A stretch of 64,000 nucleotides of DNA from Aphis gossypii (lineage: Eukaryota; Arthropoda; Insecta; Hemiptera; Aphididae), in the NCBI RefSeq assembly GCF_020184175.1, contig NC_065532.1, positions 21,638,001-21,702,000 of the forward strand. Reading direction: 5' to 3'. The notes beneath the pieces are model-generated. The model had not been told where the DNA came from, made no database searches, and saw only the letters and a list, made by a program, of their open reading frames with translations. Below are positions 10,982 to 21,303 of the stretch, one piece after another; positions within the stretch are counted from its first letter, which is position 1, and every line of letters starts with the position of its first letter. The translations under genes were made by a program, and so were the position numbers.

Positions 10982-11297
10982 AATTAAACAACATATTTTC
11001 CTAAAGGAACTTAGCGCCGTAATAGGACGCGAACAGCACAACGCTGATGTTTTAGTTCACGACGAGATACCAAATTGTTTATTAAAACATATCGATCTAG
11101 CGAACAAAAATTTACTTCAAACTTTTTCAGCTGAAGAAATTTTAAACATAACTAGAACACTAAACCATTTTACACACGACATGACAAAAAGCCAACGTCC
11201 ACTTACAAAACCTTTTTGTCATTACTTGAAAACTTATATAGACAATGCCGAAGACGCAACAGACATATTTGACTATGTTAGACTTACGCTTCTGTAA
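10982..11297 (+). CDS. Accessory ORF-A of the endogenous retrovirus, unknown
   Basis: An open frame of 104 codons has no ATG near its start but begins directly after a strong 3' splice site (long pyrimidine tract, TTCTGTTTTAG at 10,981). Its phase fits the leader donor at 8209, which would supply the start codon. The product is charged and probably helical: LKELSAVIGREQHNADVLV, LLKHIDLANKNLLQTFS, EEILNITRTLNHFTHDM, FCHYLKTYIDNAEDATDIF. I recognise no domain. The frame is uninterrupted, unlike its neighbours, and lies between integrase and the exonuclease-like ORF. Confidence 0.55.
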
Positions 11298-11456
11298 TCT
11301 AGTCTTGTTCTAAACCTCTCAATCTGTTTCTTCTGTCTATTATTTTCATTTAATTTTCTATTTCTACTTCATTTTATTTTTATTATTATTTTTTTTGTGT
11401 TTTGTTTTTTTTTTTGTTGACATAAGTATTTTTTTTTTGTGGATAATGAATTATAG

Positions 11457-12110
11457 TATTCAATACGCAGTCATGGATTTCGAGTTTACGAATCTAGGGC
11501 GCGACAACTTAATTCTTATATCAGGAGCATTAATGGGTCGACACTCGCCAGGTCTAGTTACGAAACTGGAAGGGCGCGCGTTGCTACTAAAAGAAAATAG
11601 AGTGGTTACGCCAAAAGAATAGAAAGACATGGTTCACCATTTAGTAAGAATTTTTAAAGACAAACCAAAAACATTGTACCCAGTACTTGCCCAGATATAT
11701 GACTCGGACCACTCAACTGAAACTAACTTAACTAAAAAACAAATACTTAACTTAATAAAAAATTACGATGTGATCGTACTATGGGAGGGTAGTACAGACA
11801 TCAAAATACTGGACGCTTTAGGGGCACCGCACATCGCTCTTTCAATGAGGGGATGGGACGTTGACTCCAACGGAAAATTTTACTTACAACTACTGTACGA
11901 AAAACAATTATAGTTTCACATTATATCGGGGATATAGCAAAAAACGGTCGTGCGCTGTGTCTAACAGAAGCACACGGTCTAACTTGTGGAGGGGATCATG
12001 GGTGTATAGAAGCACATAACCCCGTAACCGATGTAATTTGGTCTGGATGCCTGTTTAGATATCTACGACTTAGATATAGTGTCCAGATAGATGACGCCAT
12101 CATTGGTTAA
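11457..12110 (+). pseudogene. Accessory ORF-B: DEDDh exonuclease-like
   Basis: The frame opens after an acceptor AG at 11,455-11,456 in the phase of the leader donor. Visible motifs, in order: AVMDFEFTNLG (Exo I, D-x-E), VIVLWEGSTDIKILDALG (Exo II, with the D of STDIKILD) and IEAHNPVTDVIWSG (Exo III, H-x4-D). Together these give the DEDDh order and spacing of about 200 residues seen in RNase T/TREX/DnaQ-type 3'-5' exonucleases. A TAG at 11,620-11,622 and a one-base shift at about 11,900, in an A-run, break it, and the third motif lies in the shifted frame. I know of no such gene as a standard part of gypsy elements. The fold assignment rests on motifs only. Confidence 0.55.
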
Positions 12111-12428
12111 TTTTCTTTTATATAATATACGTATTCATTATTTTATTAAGCCAACTCAGCTTATATTGGCACTTTTTTTTATGGAAATGGGTATATTATT
12201 TTTTTTTTTTATATATTATTTTTTATTATTATTTTTTTTATTATTTTTGGGTTTTATTTTAGTAAAATACAATTTTATTTAATATTTTTACTTTTTGGTA
12301 TATATATATATTATATATAAATACAATTTTCTTTTAGTAATAACTGATATTAAGTAGTTCATAACAATTTACTTTAACGATATAGTAAATGAATAATCAG
12401 TTTTATTAATTTCATAAACAACTTTCAG

Positions 12429-14264
12429 ACTAATAATTTTAATGATACCGTTCACGTCGGGAACATTAAGATTCACAGACGAACATTTAACTCAACATTC
12501 CGGTATCTACTACGAAAATCGCGGACCGTTGAAACTTATAACTTCTCAATGGGACCTTACTGCATATATTAATCTCACTAAATATAACGAACAATTTGAC
12601 TACATAAATACTATGATTGAAAAAACAAAAGTATTATGTGTTACACATATGCATAACCCAGTAACAAATAACTTTAACTGTAACGGTCTACTTACTGTAA
12701 CCGATGACATAATTAACAATTTACAACATCAAAAGATACAAGTTTTAGATTCTATAGGACACGTAATTAGTAAACGTAATGCTCTTCTTAAATTCGCAGC
12801 AAAAGCAGCTAGGTTAATTTATGGAATATGTAACTTAGAATGCATAAAAAAGTTTAACTTTAATATAGGAGTAGCACAAAATACCTCACAATCTAAATTG
12901 ATTAAAGAACAAATTAAAGTGGTTCAACTAAACCATGATATAGGAACAAACAAATATGTTAATATGTCATTAGAAATAAACGAATTAACAAATATTACAG
13001 ATGAACAACAGGTTAAAAACTACTTAACAAAACATTTTATACAAGTTAATCTATTAATTACAAAACATATATTGGAAACAAATACGTTACTAGAAATAAT
13101 ACATCAAGCAAAGATAGGAGTTATTCACCCAAGTTTAATAACTCCACAGGAGTTATTAGAACACGTTAAAGATATTAAAGTATCATTACCAGGGGGAACT
13201 GATTTACCCACTGACTTAGTCATAACTAACATTTATGAACTGGTGAAACTCTCAGATATTGCTATTTATTATGCTAACGACAGCCTAGTTTTTATAATTT
13301 CTTTACCTTTAATTTATCAAAATGATTTTATTTTATATAATTTAATACCTGTACCAGTATGTACTGGCAACGATTGCGTTTATATAAAACCTATTAATAA
13401 GTATCTAGCTATAAGTAAGTCTAAAGAACATTATGCAACCTATGATGAATTTTACTATACTCATTGTAAACACGCTAGAGACTTCCTATTATGTCCTGAA
13501 GTTAATCCTTTACATCCTCGTAACATTAGACCCACATGCGAAGTATTACTATTACAGGATCCACCAAAAGTTCCAACCAATTGTGAAGTAATGCATGTTC
13601 AAATCGATACAACTATCTTTCATAAAAAAGATTCAAAAATGAATGGATATACGTAACCAACTATGACGTGTTATTCGTTACCTGTGATGAAGACAAGGAA
13701 TCAACAAGCCATACAATCGAAGGAGTAGGAGTAATACACTTAAACGAAACTTGCAAAGGTTTCGCCACAAGAGACATATTATTACCAGGAAAAATTGATT
13801 ACAGATCTGAATACGCAGATTTTAATCCAAAATCAATAATAGATCGTAACCAATATTCACCACGAACAGAGACTAACGGTTTAATGAAAGACTATCATGT
13901 AAAAACAAATAACATGGACGACTTACACTTAGTGTCTAACTCAAAAAATCAATTGGACAGTCAAAACAAAATCAACATAGAAATCAAGGAAATTCAAGAC
14001 ATACAACAAATGTTTAACTATGCATTATATATAACCATAAGTTTTGTCGTTATAATTATGACACTGATGATAATACACAGCATAAAGACGAAATTAACGG
14101 AAAAATGCAAAACCCAATTTTCAGAACATACTCAAGAGGAAAGCCAAGAGCTTAATCCACCAGCAACAACACATCAAAACGAAGACATAATTGAATTTCC
14201 ACTTACAGCAAGAAATAGCCCAGAGCCCCACTATGCAAATTTACAACCTTACGGTTTTAAGTAA
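12429..14264 (+). pseudogene. Env (baculovirus F-like) of the endogenous retrovirus
   Basis: Opens after acceptor TTTCAG (12,423-12,428). The first internal ATG is 12,442. Near the N-terminus is YYENRGPLKLITSQWDLTAY, a block typical of insect errantivirus/baculovirus F-like envelope proteins. A KR pair followed by a small-residue hydrophobic stretch (FAAKAARLIYGI) may be the cleavage and fusion-peptide region. Paired cysteines follow (CTGNDC, CKHARDFLLC), and then a single membrane anchor, YITISFVVIIMTLMII, with a cytoplasmic tail of about 60 residues. The frame is broken once at about 13,637-13,641 next to an A-run. With the leader exon the N-terminus would become hydrophobic, as a signal peptide should be. 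Confidence 0.8.
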
Positions 14265-14284
14265 GAAAGTCGGGGACTTCCAGC

Positions 14285-14298
14285 TTCGAGGGGAGGAA
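14285..14298 (+). other. Polypurine tract
   Basis: GAGGGGAGGAA immediately precedes the 3' LTR at 14,299, the expected plus-strand primer of an LTR retroelement. Confidence 0.8.
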
Positions 14299-14973
14299 TG
14301 TAGTAAGCCGACGGAGTCGTCTCACTATTTTTTTCTATTTTAACTCATTTACATATACTACGAGGTTCTGCACATTTAAATATTTTATTATCATACTCGT
14401 AGCGATACGTAATTAAATTTGATGGCAATTTCCAAGAATCAAAGCGTATGGGAAAACACAGCCACAAACAACTTTTTCTTGCCCTTTTGACAAACAAGCC
14501 ATGCACATAAATCATAGATGCGCACGCCTTGGTATAATAGCACAACAACAAGTCCAATCCAGGGTTAAGTGTCTTGGGCGCAAAACCACTTTTGTAGCTA
14601 CAGTGACAACATTCTATAACACACCTTTTTGTCCATTTCCTAGTCTCTATCATGTACAACCAGGGGGTACAGAGAACCATATAAATACAGGTCTCTGTCC
14701 GTCTTAAAATTTAGAATTAGTTTCACATTCGCATAGAACTAGTCTATGTCCAAATTTTAGTTTAACTTTTTCTCGGGCAGCTACTTAACGTGCTGTCCTC
14801 AAATTCTTATACACTTGTTTTATTGTAACAAATTATAACTTTAATTTTAATAAACTCTTGTATTAACATTGTGTCTTTGTCTCACTTTTAAAACCCGTAA
14901 TCTTTTCTCGACAACTTGATCCAACTGCAGATGTCAAGCACTCATTTATAAACGATAGTGAGAGATCACTACA
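14299..14973 (+). repeat. 3' LTR, shared with a second tandem copy
   Basis: TG...CA repeat of 675 bp, matching the 5' LTR except for one extra T. It has TATAAAT at 14,680-14,686 and AATAAA at 14,849-14,854. Primer site, leader and gag sequence follow it again, so it also acts as the 5' LTR of a second, truncated copy. Confidence 0.9.
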
Positions 14974-15586
14974 CGTTTTTGGTGTCAGGTGTGGGGTCAC
15001 CTGAAAGAAGAATTTTGGTATCCAACCCAAAATCAAGTACATCAGCGGACCTCGAGTGTGTCAACATCAGGATCAACGGAAGGAGATCACGGATAAGTTG
15101 CGACAAGTCAACAAATCGAGCCTAGCAGCGAAGCGAGCCGCAGCGCAGTTTTCAAAGCAGGACAACCACAGGACCGGACAAACAATGAACACTTTGTAAG
15201 TTGCCGTATAAGCAAATAAATTCTTTAGTATATGTCTGAGAGTCCTAATCGGTGTTGGGAAATAATTAAATACAACCCACAAACTTTACGAACAACCATC
15301 ATGAGTGTAACTTTAGGAATTGAATCTGCAATACGCATGATTCCGACCTTTACGGGGGATCTGAGACAGATTTAGCGTCATATATACTTGAATGTAATTA
15401 TATAATGGAAAACGTCCACGAAACTCTTAAACCTATGATTTTCAAACGAATGTTAACAAGTTTAAAGGGGGAAGATTTTCAAGCAGTACGCTATCGCAGT
15501 ATTCCGGATTGGCCGCACTCGAAGCTCACCTTCGGAAAGTATTCGGGGCGACGCACTCAATCGGTTTTTTACAAACAAATCTATAC
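14974..15586 (+). pseudogene. Second copy of leader and gag, truncated
   Basis: Repeats the sequence from 7988 onward (primer site, leader donor, first part of gag) up to CTATAC at 15,586, where it stops in mid-gag at the BEL/Pao junction. Against the first copy I find only two differences here, five instead of six G and two instead of three C, both breaking the gag frame. Nothing downstream of the BEL element continues this gag. Confidence 0.85.
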
Positions 15587-15618
15587 GAGCGACCTTGGTC
15601 TTGCACGTAACAAGTATT
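15587..15618 (-). other. Junction filler: inverted 28-bp piece of BEL pol
   Basis: Bases 15,587-15,614 are the exact reverse complement of 19,057-19,084 inside the BEL/Pao pol gene (encoding LVTCKTKV). Four bases (TATT) of no evident source follow before the LTR remnant. It sits precisely between the broken gag and the truncated BEL LTR. Confidence 0.85.
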
Positions 15619-15732
15619 GTTTTAGTGTGCAGCCGTCTCTCACACATTTTTGGTCCTTACGGTCCGGATCGTTCACAAAATCGTTGTCTTCGTATCAAAT
15701 TGTTCGACACGTTGCACTAGTACTTGTCGATA

Positions 15733-18700
15733 ATGCCGCCGAAAACCAAGAAAATTGATGCTGAAGCAGCCGAACAAGCGTTGGAATGCGCGCGAATTGC
15801 ACGTAACCGCGCACAAAAATCAATATCTGATATTTTGAACATCGCGAGATTATCTATGAACGATCCCGCGAAACGTGAACAATTAGCATCAAGTGTAAAA
15901 CGGTTAGACAATCTTTTTTCTCGTTTTCAAGCCGAACAAAGTGTTATTATTAATTCGCTGGTCACTGTCGGTCGTTCCGATGAGTACGATGAAATCGAAT
16001 CACCCGTAACGGATTCCGTCGAAGCTATTGTTGACGAAATTTACGAAATATTTGATCGCACGTCGAATGCTCCCGTTGCTATACAACCGGTGCCGATCCG
16101 ACAATCGTTTAGCGCGCTTCCGAAAATTGAGTTGCCGTCTTTCGACGGGTCTGTTACAAATTGGTGTGCGTTCCGTGATACTTTTAAATCGCTGGTACAT
16201 GAAGATTCCAATATCGACAATGTACACAAATTTAATTTTTTGTCACAGAGTTTGACCGGTTCTGCGTTATCTGTGATCAAATCAATTCCATTGTCGGCGG
16301 CGAATTATAATGTTGCGTGGGCAGCGCTCACAGACCGATTCGAAAATAAACGATTGCTCGCAACTGCTCATTTGGACAAGCTTTTCGCTTTCAAACCTAT
16401 CGCTTAAGAATCAGTACCAGCTCTGACTACGTTTTTAAATATTTTCAAAGAAAATGTGTCTACGTTAAAATTACTCGGAGTCGAAGATCTCGCGGGTTTC
16501 ATGTTGTTTTTTTTGGGTTCACGTGTATTAGATCCGAAAACACGTCAGTTGTTTGAAGCGGATATCTGTCAAGCCACTATTCCGAATTTTGATACTCTTG
16601 TTACTTTTGTTCAAAAACGTGTCAAGATATTGGAAAACATCCAGGGTGTTGACAAGTCTGAAACTCGATCTAATAAGTTTCCAAAATCCAATGCGCCGAA
16701 GTTTGCTTTTACCGCCTCAAGTAGCAATGTTCATAAGGCAAAAGGTTCGTCGTCGTATTCGCCAAAACTGAATAAGGCAAAGCATTGTACTATTTGTAAT
16801 CGTGGTGAACATTTTCTATATCGCTGTCCAGAATTTAAAACATTTTCCGTGCCACGACGTCGGGAATACGCTCGAACAAATAAATTATGTTTTTCATGTC
16901 TGAGTTCGACGCACATGGTAGACACATGTAAATCCAAATACCTTTGCGGAAAATGTCAACAACGTCATCACACGTTGTTACATTTTTCATCAGAATCAGA
17001 ACCTACGACCACCACCAATCAGGAACGCGTCTCAATCGACGGTGGAGAGGGTGGAAGCGTCAATATTAAGTTTTCGGGCATGTCAGCGTCGGGTACTACG
17101 GTGCTATTGGGTACAGCCATTGTTCGTGTTCTAGATGCGCGTGGAAATTATCATATGGTGCGCGTATTATTGGACAGTGGGTCTCAAATATCAGCAATTA
17201 CTACGGATTGTGTAGCTCGCATAGGATTGGCCCGACGTAAATGTGACAGTGAAATAGTTGGTCTATCTCAAAGTCCGGTTACCCAAGTTAGAGGTAGTAC
17301 TTCTTGTTCGTTCATACCACACCATATGTCGAATCCAAAATTTAATTGCCACGAGTTAATAATACTTCCCAAGTTGACGTCTGTGTTGCCGTCTACGCCA
17401 CTACCGCCAGAGATACGCACACGATATCAACATTTAGTATTGGCCGATCCCCAGTTCGACACTCCGTCTCAGATCGACATGCTACTTGGAGGGGATTTAT
17501 ATCCGTTTCTTATCCGTTCTGAGTCGATAGTAAAACACACTGCCGTTTTTCCTTCAGCCATGGACAGCCATCTGGGATGGATTATAATGGGATTAGTGAA
17601 CCCTCTTAGTAGGGCTTCATAGTAGCGTACATCATTGTTGCTTACGTCTAGTCCGTCGATAGACACTTTATTACATCGTTTTTGGTCAATTGAAGAACCC
17701 GGCGTTCCCGCAGTTCCTACCACGGAAGATGAGCTGTGTGAAAGGTGGTTTACCAAATCTACATCACGAGATGCAGATGGGCGTTTTTGTGTTGCCTTAC
17801 CGTTTCGACACCACGTTTTCACTAATGACGATGGTATTCAGATATCCCCTCCCAAGGCCGGAATTAGTTCGTCATCATGTCAACTCGGAGAATCCCGATC
17901 TTTAGCTTTGAAATGTCTTCTGAATTTGGAAAATCGCCTCCAAAAAGACAAATTGTTGTATGAGTCATATCGATCTTTCATGAATGACTACCTGGCGTTA
18001 GGACACATGAAGGTTGCCACCCGACCTGGTAAATATCAAATACCTCACCACGCGGTAGTGAAGCGGGATGGCGATAAGTCTAAATTACGGGTAGTTTTCG
18101 ACGCGTCAGCGAAGTCATCGTCAGGAGTTTCTCTCAATGATATTCTTTGTGTTGGGCCGAAACTACAAAATGACATAAGTGAACTCTTGCTCACATGCCG
18201 GTTATACAAATATATTTTCATTGCCGACATCGTAAAGATGTACCGTCAGATCAAGGTCCGTGATGAAGACTGCGTGTTCCAACACATTCTTTGGCGACAT
18301 TCCCCGGAACTGGAAATCCAGGAATACGAATTGCTGACAGTTACGTATGGTTCAAGTTCCGCTCCATTTTTGGCCATACGTGTTCTACATGCTTTGGACG
18401 CTTGCGCGGAACCACTTTTTTCCGCCGCCAAGGGCGTCTTAACTAATCATACCTACGTCGACGACATTGTGGTAGGACGGAATACGGAAGAAGAATTGAA
18501 TCAGGTGCAAAATCATACAATAGGACTACTTCGTTCAGCTGGTTGTAGCCTGAAAAAGTGGTGTAGCAATAGCTCCAGAATTTTAGACTGCATTCCACCT
18601 GAAGATCGAGCTAATTGTCCTTCCTTCGAACCTAAAGATGAACCATCATTGAAAGTACTTGGCCTACATTGGGATCCCGTTACCGATGCCTTTGGTTATC

Positions 18701-21029
18701 ACACGCATGTTGAGAACACGCCTAATACAAAGCGAGGGGTATTATCTGCCATTGCTAGATTGTTCGACCCCATTGGTGCTCTTGGTCCGATGTTATTGTG
18801 GGCGAAATCATTCATGCAGCAACTTTGGCAGACACAATTAGAGTGGGACACTCCTCTTCCTCCGCACCTACAGACAGCGTGGTGTCATTTCTTGGCAGAG
18901 TTACCGTCGTTGGGCAACATAGAAATCGCTCGCCATATTGACACCAGAGGATTTCAGGATGTCCAACTATTAGGATTTTCCGACGCGTCGCAGAAGGGTT
19001 ATGCTGCTACAGTGTACCTCCGCGTAGTCGATATGACAGACAAGGTGTCCATATCCCTTGTTACGTGCAAGACCAAGGTCGCTCCTTTGAAAGGCAGTGA
19101 AAAGGACGAATCTCTCACCATACCTAGGTTAGAGTTATGTGCAGCCCTCTTACTGGCTCAATTGTTACACCGGCTCCACCTAAAGATCACGTCCATTGTT
19201 CCGGTGTCAAGAGTGCGTGCTTGGACAGATTCGTCCATAGTGCTGTCATGGCTCACTACTGACCAAAAGTTTTTTAAGATTTTTATTACCAACCGAGTAG
19301 CCAAGATCCGTTCCCTACTCCCCGATTGCGATTGGTCCCATGTGTCTACTATTGATAACCCTGCTGACCCTTCATCACGTGGATTATTGCCTGACGACCT
19401 CGTAACATGTAGCTTGCATTGGAAAGGTCCACCGTTCATACATTTTCCGGAAGAGAGTTGGCCAGGGCCACTCATCCAATCGCTCAGTCCTCAACATTTA
19501 CCTGAAGTGAAAACTACGTTAGCGTGCGTGTTGGTTGTTCGTGAAGCACCGAACTTTGATAACTTTTTACTTAGATTTTCATCGTGGTCTCGTCTTCAAC
19601 GAGCATTGGCATATTTTTTGCGCTTCATAGATCGAGTAATTCTCAAGCACCCTACCGACGCCGACTGTCTCACGCCAGATGAATTGCAGCGTGCTATGCG
19701 ACTTGCCGTCCGAGTCACTCAGCGAACGCATTTTCAAGAGCTCCTGAAACAACTGGCCAAACCAAGCCACATCGTAACCCCCTCCTACTATGGCTCAACT
19801 AGCCCCTTTTCTGGATCATAATGGTTTAATTCGAGTAGGCGGGCGGCTGCAGCGTTCAATGTTGAGTGATGATGCGAAACACCCGTATCTACTTCCGAAG
19901 GAATCTCATGTCACGTCACTGCTGATCACCGCATTTCATCGAAGACTCTTACACGCAGGACCGAAACTCATCATCGCGATGCTACGTCAAGAATTTTGGA
20001 TTGTGTCATGCCGGGAGGCCGTTCGTCCGTGTCATTTTTAAGTGCGTCACGTGCACAAGGCACAAAGCACTACATCCAACACCCCGTATGGGTATCCTGC
20101 CTGAAGCTCGCGTCCATTCAGTTCGTGCGTTTTCTAGTGTGGGCACGGATTACGGAGGACCATACCTCATCAAGGAGTGTAAGAGGCGAAACACGAAAAC
20201 CACTAAAGTCTACATTGCGCTATCCGTTTGTATGGCTACCAAAGCCATACATGTTGAAATTGTTTCCGATTTGACAGCCGACGCGTTTCTCGCCGCTCTA
20301 GATCGATTTGTCGCCCGCCGCGGTGTACCAGCACATGTGTATTCAGATTGCGGCACAAACTATGTTGGTGCTGCTAGACAGTTAAAACAGATATTTCGGG
20401 ATAAAACCGTCCAAGCCCAGGTGTCCACTCATGTCGTTTGTGATTGGCATTTTAACCCACCTGCCACGCCGCATTTTGGTGGCCTCTGGGAGGCGGGCAT
20501 CAAAGGCGTGAAATTCCACTTGAAACGAGTGATTGGCACTCAAGTGCTTACCTACGAAGAGCTCGAGACATTGTGTGTTCGAATTGAGGGAATTCTTAAC
20601 TCACGCCCCCTCACTCCAGCGTCGATGGACCCACATGATCACACTGCCTTGACCCCTGGACATTTCCTCATCGGACAACCAATCATGGAAGTACCAGAAG
20701 TAACCCTCAGCGAGGTTCCGATGAATCGACTGACACGTTGGCAGCTTCTTCGACAAATGCATCAGTCGTTCTGGAAGCGATGGTCACGGGAGTACTTGAA
20801 TACACTACAGGGGCGTCAGAAATGGACTACTATCCAGGATAACCTTAAGGTGGGTGATCTTGTCATTGTGGATGCTCCAAATCAGCCTCCTTCCGTGTGG
20901 CGGATGGGACGTATTACAGCTGTTCATCCAGGTCCAGACCAAATCGTCCGCGTAGTTACCATCATCACACAAGATGGGGAGATGAAGAGACCGGTGGTCA
21001 AAGTTGTTAAACTGCCAACAGATAAGTAG
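15733..21029 (+). pseudogene. BEL/Pao gag-pol polyprotein, broken
   Basis: The start is the ATG at 15,733 (MPPKTKKIDAEAAEQALE). Domains in order: coiled coil; DUF1759 (ALPKIELPSFDGSVTNWCAF); after a TAA at 16,405 the rest of DUF1759; zinc knuckles (CTICNRGEHFLYRCPEF, CFSCLSSTHMVDTC, CGKCQQRHH); aspartic protease VLLDSGSQISAI; then two consecutive TAG codons (17,620-17,625); RT with YVDD at 18,453-18,464; the Pao-specific region FDPIGALGPMLLWAK; RNase H-like FSDASQKGYAATVYLR. The frame shifts near 19,790 and again near 20,035. Integrase shows TDYGGPYL, YSDCGTNYVGA and GGLWEAGIKG (DDE), with a C-terminal DUF5641 (LKVGDLVIVD). Nonsense codons mean this copy cannot supply its own proteins. Confidence 0.9.
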
Positions 21030-21303
21030 ACTGTCCCGGCATCCTCTCGTTCATCCTCCATCCTTTTTTAAATTTGTATATGTATCGCTGTACCATTCAA
21101 TGTATTTTTATATTTGTATTTTTTTTTTTTTTTTATTTTTTTGTGCATTAGTCACATTTGTTTTATGCTAATTATGTTATCTATGTACTTATGTATCTTT
21201 AGCTCCGTATGTTTTGTAATGTGTACGATCTGAACCTCAACGTGCAGATTCATGTCAGATGGTTTCTTGAAAGACGCCCTGGTCTTCCAACCCGGGGAGA
21301 AAA

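Larger units (their letters stand above)
7314..14973 (+). mobile_element. Gypsy/errantivirus-like endogenous retrovirus with accessory ORFs
   Basis: Two LTRs (7314-7987 and 14,299-14,973) differ by one T in a T-run. Between them lie a tRNA-Leu-type primer site, a gag remnant, pol from the end of RT through RNase H and integrase, two extra ORFs, an env with a transmembrane anchor and a polypurine tract. Gypsy order (RT-RNaseH-integrase, env last) and the baculovirus-F-like env place it with insect errantivirus-type elements. It is defective: a deletion removed the end of gag, protease and the catalytic half of RT, and there are nonsense codons at 9094 and 11,620 and frameshifts near 11,900 and 13,638. 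The last three genes look as if they were expressed by splicing from one leader donor. Confidence 0.85.

Noticed and set aside
12091..12282. Hydrophobic 63-codon frame upstream of env, looking like a signal or membrane segment
   Set aside because: It is a poly-T/TA stretch translating to F, I and L. It is better explained as the pyrimidine-rich intron sequence ahead of the env acceptor.
16000..16280. Several frames overlapping the BEL gag on both strands
   Set aside because: The DUF1759 domain in the main frame explains the conservation. The others have no motif.
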